From an uncultured Saprospirales bacterium (GTDB lineage: Bacteria > Bacteroidota > Bacteroidia > Chitinophagales > JADIYW01), in assembly GCA_938008535.1 (NCBI GenBank), contig CALLKF010000093.1, positions 1 through 7,878 on the forward strand: a DNA stretch of 7,878 nucleotides, read 5' to 3'. A program made the translations under genes and the position numbers. The notes beneath the pieces were generated by a model, which worked only from the letters and a program-made list of their open reading frames with translations, was not told where the DNA came from and did no database searches. Below, one piece after another: positions 4,432-7,878 of this stretch; position 1 is the first letter of the stretch, and each line of letters starts with the position of its first letter.

Positions 4432-7152
4432 ATGTCAGAAAGCAATTGTAGTATCTTAAAACTAAGTGGTCTCGAACCATTATTAATTACACCAGATTCC
4501 ATCTTCGTAAATATAGGTGAACGAACCAACGTTACAGGTTCCAAAGCATTCTTAAAAATGATTAAAGAAGAACGCTTTGAAGATGCACTGGCCGTTGCCA
4601 TGGATCAGGTGCGCGGTGGTGCACAAGTGCTCGACGTAAACATGGACGAAGGTATGATTGATGGCACCAAAGCGATGATTCAATTCCTGAATTTAATTGC
4701 ATCAGAACCAGAAATTTCTCGCATTCCAATCATGATAGATTCATCCAAATGGGAAATTATCGAAGCTGGTCTGAAATGTGTACAAGGAAAATGTATCGTC
4801 AATTCTATCAGTTTAAAAGGTGGTGAAGAAGAGTTCATTCGTCAGGCAAAACTGATAAAAAAATATGGCGCAGCAACAGTGGTCATGGCATTTGATGAAG
4901 CTGGACAAGCCGACAGTTACGAACGCAGAATAGAAATTTGCCAACGCAGTTACTATGTTTTAGTCAATGTTGTAAAATTCAATCCCAACGATATTATTTT
5001 CGATCCAAATATTTTTCCGGTAGCAACTGGTATGGATGAACATCGCAACAATGCAGTTGATTTTTTCCGTGCTACCAAATGGATACGAACCAATCTCAAA
5101 GGTGCACACGTTAGTGGAGGCGTTTCCAATGTCTCATTTTCTTTCCGTGGAAACAATATTGTACGCGAAGCCATGCATTCGGTATTCTTGTATCACGCCA
5201 TCAAAGAAGGCATGAATATGGGTATCGTCAATCCAACCATGATTGAAGTGTACGATAATATTGAAAAAGGTTTATTAGAACGTGTAGAAGATGTTATCTT
5301 AAACAGAAGAGAAGATTCTACCGAACGATTGCTTGAATATGCAGAAACGGTAAAAGGTTCGGCAAAGAAAAAAGAAGAAGATTTAGAATGGAGAAATCAA
5401 TCGGTTAATGAACGATTGAAACACGCCTTAGTAAAAGGCATTATTGATTTTATTGATGTAGATACAGAAGAATGTCGTCAACAATTCGACAAACCTTTAA
5501 GCGTAATTGAAGGTCCGTTGATGGATGGTATGAATGTAGTTGGCGATTTATTTGGAGCAGGAAAAATGTTCTTACCGCAAGTAGTAAAATCTGCGCGTGT
5601 AATGAAAAAATCCGTTGCGTATTTATTGCCGTTTATTGAAGCATCAAAACAAGCAGGTGAAAGCAACAAACAAGGAAAAATTTTATTGGCAACCGTAAAA
5701 GGCGATGTACACGATATAGGAAAAAATATTGTGGGTGTGGTGTTAGCCTGTAATAATTTTGAGATTATTGATATTGGTGTGATGGTGCCTTGCGATAAAA
5801 TTTTAGATGTTGCACAAAAAGAAAATGTAGACATCATTGGCTTAAGCGGATTGATTACACCATCGTTAGATGAGATGGTTTTTGTGGCGAAAGAAATGAA
5901 ACGCAGAGGCATGAAACAACCTTTATTAATTGGTGGCGCCACTACTTCTAAAATTCATACAGCAGTAAAAATTGAACCAAATTACGACCATCCAACTATC
6001 CACGTGTTAGATGCATCGCGTAGTGTGCCAGTGGCAAGTAGTTTATTAAATCCTGAAAACAAAATAAAATTTGTTGCTGATATCAAAGCAGAATACGAAG
6101 TAATGCGTGTGCGTCATCAAGGCAAACAAATTGCGAAAGATTATTTGAGTATTGAAGATGCGCGCAAGAATAAATTGCAATTAGATTTTACCAATTACAC
6201 ACCACCAAAACCATCGTTTTTAGGAACGAAAGTTTTTGAAGAGTACGATTTAGCAGAACTTAGAAAATATATTGACTGGACACCGTTTTTCTCCACTTGG
6301 GAATTGCACGGAAAATATCCGAATATTTTAGAAGATAAAATAGTTGGTGAAGAAGCAAAGAAATTATTAGCGGATGCGAATGCATTATTAGATAAAATTA
6401 TTGCTGAAAAATGGCTGACAGCAAAAGCAGTGGTTGGTTTCTTTGAAGCAAATAGTAATGAGGATGATATAATTATTTCACTTTCCGAAAATGAAACGGA
6501 AAGCCAAGTTTCCCCTCTTGAGAGGGGATTAAGGGGTGTGTCTTTACATCATTTGCGTCAGCAAAATAAAAAAGGTGAAGGTTTGCCAAATTATTGTTTA
6601 AGTGATTTTATTGCACCAAAAGAAAGTGGCAAACAAGATTACATAGGTGGTTTTGCTGTTACAACTGGTATTGGTATTGAAAAATGGTTGAAGCATTTTG
6701 AAGACAATCATGATGATTATAACAAAATTATGTTAGCTGCTTTAGCAGATAGATTAGCAGAAGCATTTGCAGAACGCATGCACGAACGAGTGCGCACAGA
6801 GTTCTGGCATTATGTAAATAATGAATCATTAACCAGCGAAGAATTAATTAAAGAAAAATACCAAGGCATTCGTCCGGCACCAGGCTATCCGGCTTGTCCT
6901 GACCATACCGAAAAACCAATGTTATTTAAGTTATTAGATGCAGAAAAAAATGCAGGCATTATTTTAACGGAAAGCAATGCGATGTATCCAGCATCGAGTG
7001 TGAGTGGTTGGTATTTCTCGCATCCTGATAGTAAATATTTTGGTATCGGAAAAATTGCGAAAGACCAATTAGAAGATTACGCAAAACGCAAAAACATGCA
7101 AACCGAAGAAATGGAACGCTGGTTACAAAGTGTGTTGAATTATGATGTGTAA
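4432..7152 (+). CDS. metH: Methionine synthase, folate-, cobalamin- and SAM-binding modules
   Basis: This 906-residue cytosolic protein carries the remaining three modules of MetH. The 5-methyl-THF barrel (about 20-310) shows VNIGERTNVTGS, DVNMDEG (68-74), IDSSKW (102-107), DPNIF (191-195) and SGGVSNVSFSFRGN (228-241). The helical cap (about 325-405) holds EGPLMDGMNVVGDLFG. The cobalamin domain (about 413-560) has DVHDIG (425-430), with His427 as the lower axial ligand, then SGLITPS (472-478) and GGATTS (501-506). The reactivation domain (about 575-906) shows DWTPFF, HHLRQQ, RPAPGYPACP from Arg814, and SGWYFSHPDSKY. Reactivation uses SAM and a flavodoxin-type reductant. It should work with the homocysteine module encoded just upstream. 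One oddity is an insertion of about ten residues, SPLERGLRGV (694-703), encoded by a palindromic repeat. Catalytic motifs are intact, so the enzyme is probably functional. The ATG at 4432 follows an A-rich leader. Confidence 0.97.
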   Translation: MSESNCSILKLSGLEPLLITPDSIFVNIGERTNVTGSKAFLKMIKEERFEDALAVAMDQVRGGAQVLDVNMDEGMIDGTKAMIQFLNLIASEPEISRIPIMIDSSKWEIIEAGLKCVQGKCIVNSISLKGGEEEFIRQAKLIKKYGAATVVMAFDEAGQADSYERRIEICQRSYYVLVNVVKFNPNDIIFDPNIFPVATGMDEHRNNAVDFFRATKWIRTNLKGAHVSGGVSNVSFSFRGNNIVREAMHSVFLYHAIKEGMNMGIVNPTMIEVYDNIEKGLLERVEDVILNRREDSTERLLEYAETVKGSAKKKEEDLEWRNQSVNERLKHALVKGIIDFIDVDTEECRQQFDKPLSVIEGPLMDGMNVVGDLFGAGKMFLPQVVKSARVMKKSVAYLLPFIEASKQAGESNKQGKILLATVKGDVHDIGKNIVGVVLACNNFEIIDIGVMVPCDKILDVAQKENVDIIGLSGLITPSLDEMVFVAKEMKRRGMKQPLLIGGATTSKIHTAVKIEPNYDHPTIHVLDASRSVPVASSLLNPENKIKFVADIKAEYEVMRVRHQGKQIAKDYLSIEDARKNKLQLDFTNYTPPKPSFLGTKVFEEYDLAELRKYIDWTPFFSTWELHGKYPNILEDKIVGEEAKKLLADANALLDKIIAEKWLTAKAVVGFFEANSNEDDIIISLSENETESQVSPLERGLRGVSLHHLRQQNKKGEGLPNYCLSDFIAPKESGKQDYIGGFAVTTGIGIEKWLKHFEDNHDDYNKIMLAALADRLAEAFAERMHERVRTEFWHYVNNESLTSEELIKEKYQGIRPAPGYPACPDHTEKPMLFKLLDAEKNAGIILTESNAMYPASSVSGWYFSHPDSKYFGIGKIAKDQLEDYAKRKNMQTEEMERWLQSVLNYDV
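6505..6543 (+). repeat. Palindromic repeat inserted in frame inside metH
   Basis: The core TCCCCTCT (6511-6518), TG, AGAGGGGA (6521-6528) is a perfect 8-bp-arm inverted repeat, followed by TTAAGGGGTGTGT (6529-6541), a third copy of the AGGGG unit. Its base composition is sharply different from the AT-rich gene around it. I recall very similar 'gaggggattaaggggtgtgt' strings as interspersed repeats in Bacteroidota genomes; this could not be searched here. It encodes SPLERGLRGV (residues 694-703), and removing ten codons restores the spacing between DDI and HHLRQQ that I recall for E. coli MetH. Exact element borders are uncertain. Confidence 0.75.
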
Positions 7153-7878
7153 ATGAAAAACAGGAATATCTATATAGTTTTTTTTGTTGCATCTATATTT
7201 ATTTCGTTGACAGTATATTTTGTCTATTCATTTGACAATGATTTTTTGTCGGATAGTTATTATACACTTGCACAAAAAGCAGTTGATTCTAAAATTCAGC
7301 ATCCATTTAGTCGTGTTGTAATTGATACCACAAAACAAATAAACGGTTTGGATCTGCATTACGCAAATGCAGAATATCGATTGTTTCTACCAATGCTAGG
7401 TAATATTATGAAGTTGGATAGTAGCCAGCTTACAAGAATTAAATTTTATTTATTACCGTTTTTCCTATTTTGTTTTCTGATTTTCCTTTATAGGCAAACG
7501 CAAAACACACTACTGTCTGTCTTATTGGCTGCTACGTTTATTAGCAGTTATGTTTGTTTATGTTTTACTCATGAGTTTTTGTTTTTTGATGCATATGCAC
7601 TTTTAATGATGAGCTTTATTTTGCTTTGTAAAAATAAATACTTGTTTTTTGTTTTGTTATTTATGAGTTTCTGGATGGATGAAAGGATGCTCTTAAGCAG
7701 TGGATTAATTATTTTACTTAAAATCTTTCTGGAAACAGGAATGATTACGTTTAAAAGTGTTTTTGCCTATATATTCAGAAATAAAGTTTTTCTATTTGCC
7801 TGGATCATTTATTTTCTGTTCAGAATAATAGTGACTATGAAGTGTAATTTTTATGGTATACCATCGATCTATTTATTC
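7153..7878 (+). CDS. Polytopic membrane protein of unknown function (N-terminal 242 residues, runs off right edge)
   Basis: The ATG is the three bases directly after the metH TAA, and the frame stays open to the end of the window. Residues 6-26 form a hydrophobic segment that may anchor the protein. A polar loop of about 70 residues follows, with DSYYTLAQKA (34-43), HPFSR (50-54) and EYRLFLPMLGN (74-84). Further hydrophobic segments lie at about 99-113, 119-138, 142-158, 163-175 and 210-230. Charged residues sit between them in THE (139-141), FFDAY (144-148) and WMDER (174-178). This layout, an acidic loop after the first helix followed by many helices, recalls GT-C-type membrane glycosyltransferases and related polytopic proteins of surface polysaccharide synthesis, but I cannot name a family. 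Zero spacing to metH suggests co-transcription and translational coupling. Its T-rich, hydrophobic codons differ from metH. Confidence 0.8.
   Translation, partial: MKNRNIYIVFFVASIFISLTVYFVYSFDNDFLSDSYYTLAQKAVDSKIQHPFSRVVIDTTKQINGLDLHYANAEYRLFLPMLGNIMKLDSSQLTRIKFYLLPFFLFCFLIFLYRQTQNTLLSVLLAATFISSYVCLCFTHEFLFFDAYALLMMSFILLCKNKYLFFVLLFMSFWMDERMLLSSGLIILLKIFLETGMITFKSVFAYIFRNKVFLFAWIIYFLFRIIVTMKCNFYGIPSIYLF

Noticed and set aside
5478..5942. Open frame of 154 codons on the minus strand inside metH, and shorter ones at 3615-3815, 3987-4169, 4413-4601, 4953-5174 and 6959-7192
   Set aside because: They lie opposite strongly conserved metH coding sequence, have no recognisable domain and no plausible start context; they are shadows of the codon usage on the other strand.

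Overview
The window looks like a chromosomal segment from an AT-rich member of the Bacteroidota, possibly from the Chitinophaga/Saprospira side of the phylum, though the lineage within the phylum is a guess. The evidence is AT-rich coding and intergenic sequence, A-rich leaders with almost no Shine-Dalgarno sites, promoter candidates of the TTG-N20-TAnnTTTG type, lipoproteins with a short signal peptide followed by Cys-Lys-Lys-Asp, a MetF with the long loop I associate with this phylum, and a methionine synthase encoded as two adjacent genes.

Layout. Positions 1-682 (minus strand) hold the N-terminal 227 codons of metF, cut by the window edge. Positions 846-2092 (plus) hold two closely spaced lipoprotein genes, then a terminator. 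Positions 2143-2386 hold a degenerate duplicate of a promoter plus S-box leader and the likely promoter of a third, paralogous lipoprotein gene (2387-2995), which ends at its own terminator. Positions 3064-3316 hold a promoter and a well-formed SAM-I (S-box) riboswitch. Next comes the split cobalamin-dependent methionine synthase: the homocysteine/zinc module (3317-4327), an 82-bp imperfect inverted repeat in the gap, then the folate, cobalamin and reactivation modules (4432-7152). A membrane-protein gene starts on the base after the metH stop codon and runs off the right edge.

How the genes work together. MetF makes 5-methyltetrahydrofolate. The two MetH polypeptides together would transfer that methyl group through cobalamin to homocysteine, giving methionine and then SAM. 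SAM should bind the S-box upstream of the first metH gene and lower expression of the metH pair, and possibly of the membrane-protein gene behind it. metF is divergent, has its own promoter candidate and shows no S-box. The three lipoproteins resemble the DUF4082 beta-sandwich family and have no visible link to methionine metabolism.

Most notable observations. (1) A short G/C-rich palindromic repeat sits in frame inside metH and adds about ten residues to the reactivation domain. (2) A roughly 900-bp tandem duplication copied a lipoprotein gene together with a terminator, a promoter and part of an S-box; one S-box copy is now decayed. (3) A second, different inverted-repeat element separates the two metH halves. 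I found no CRISPR array, tRNA, rRNA or transposase gene.
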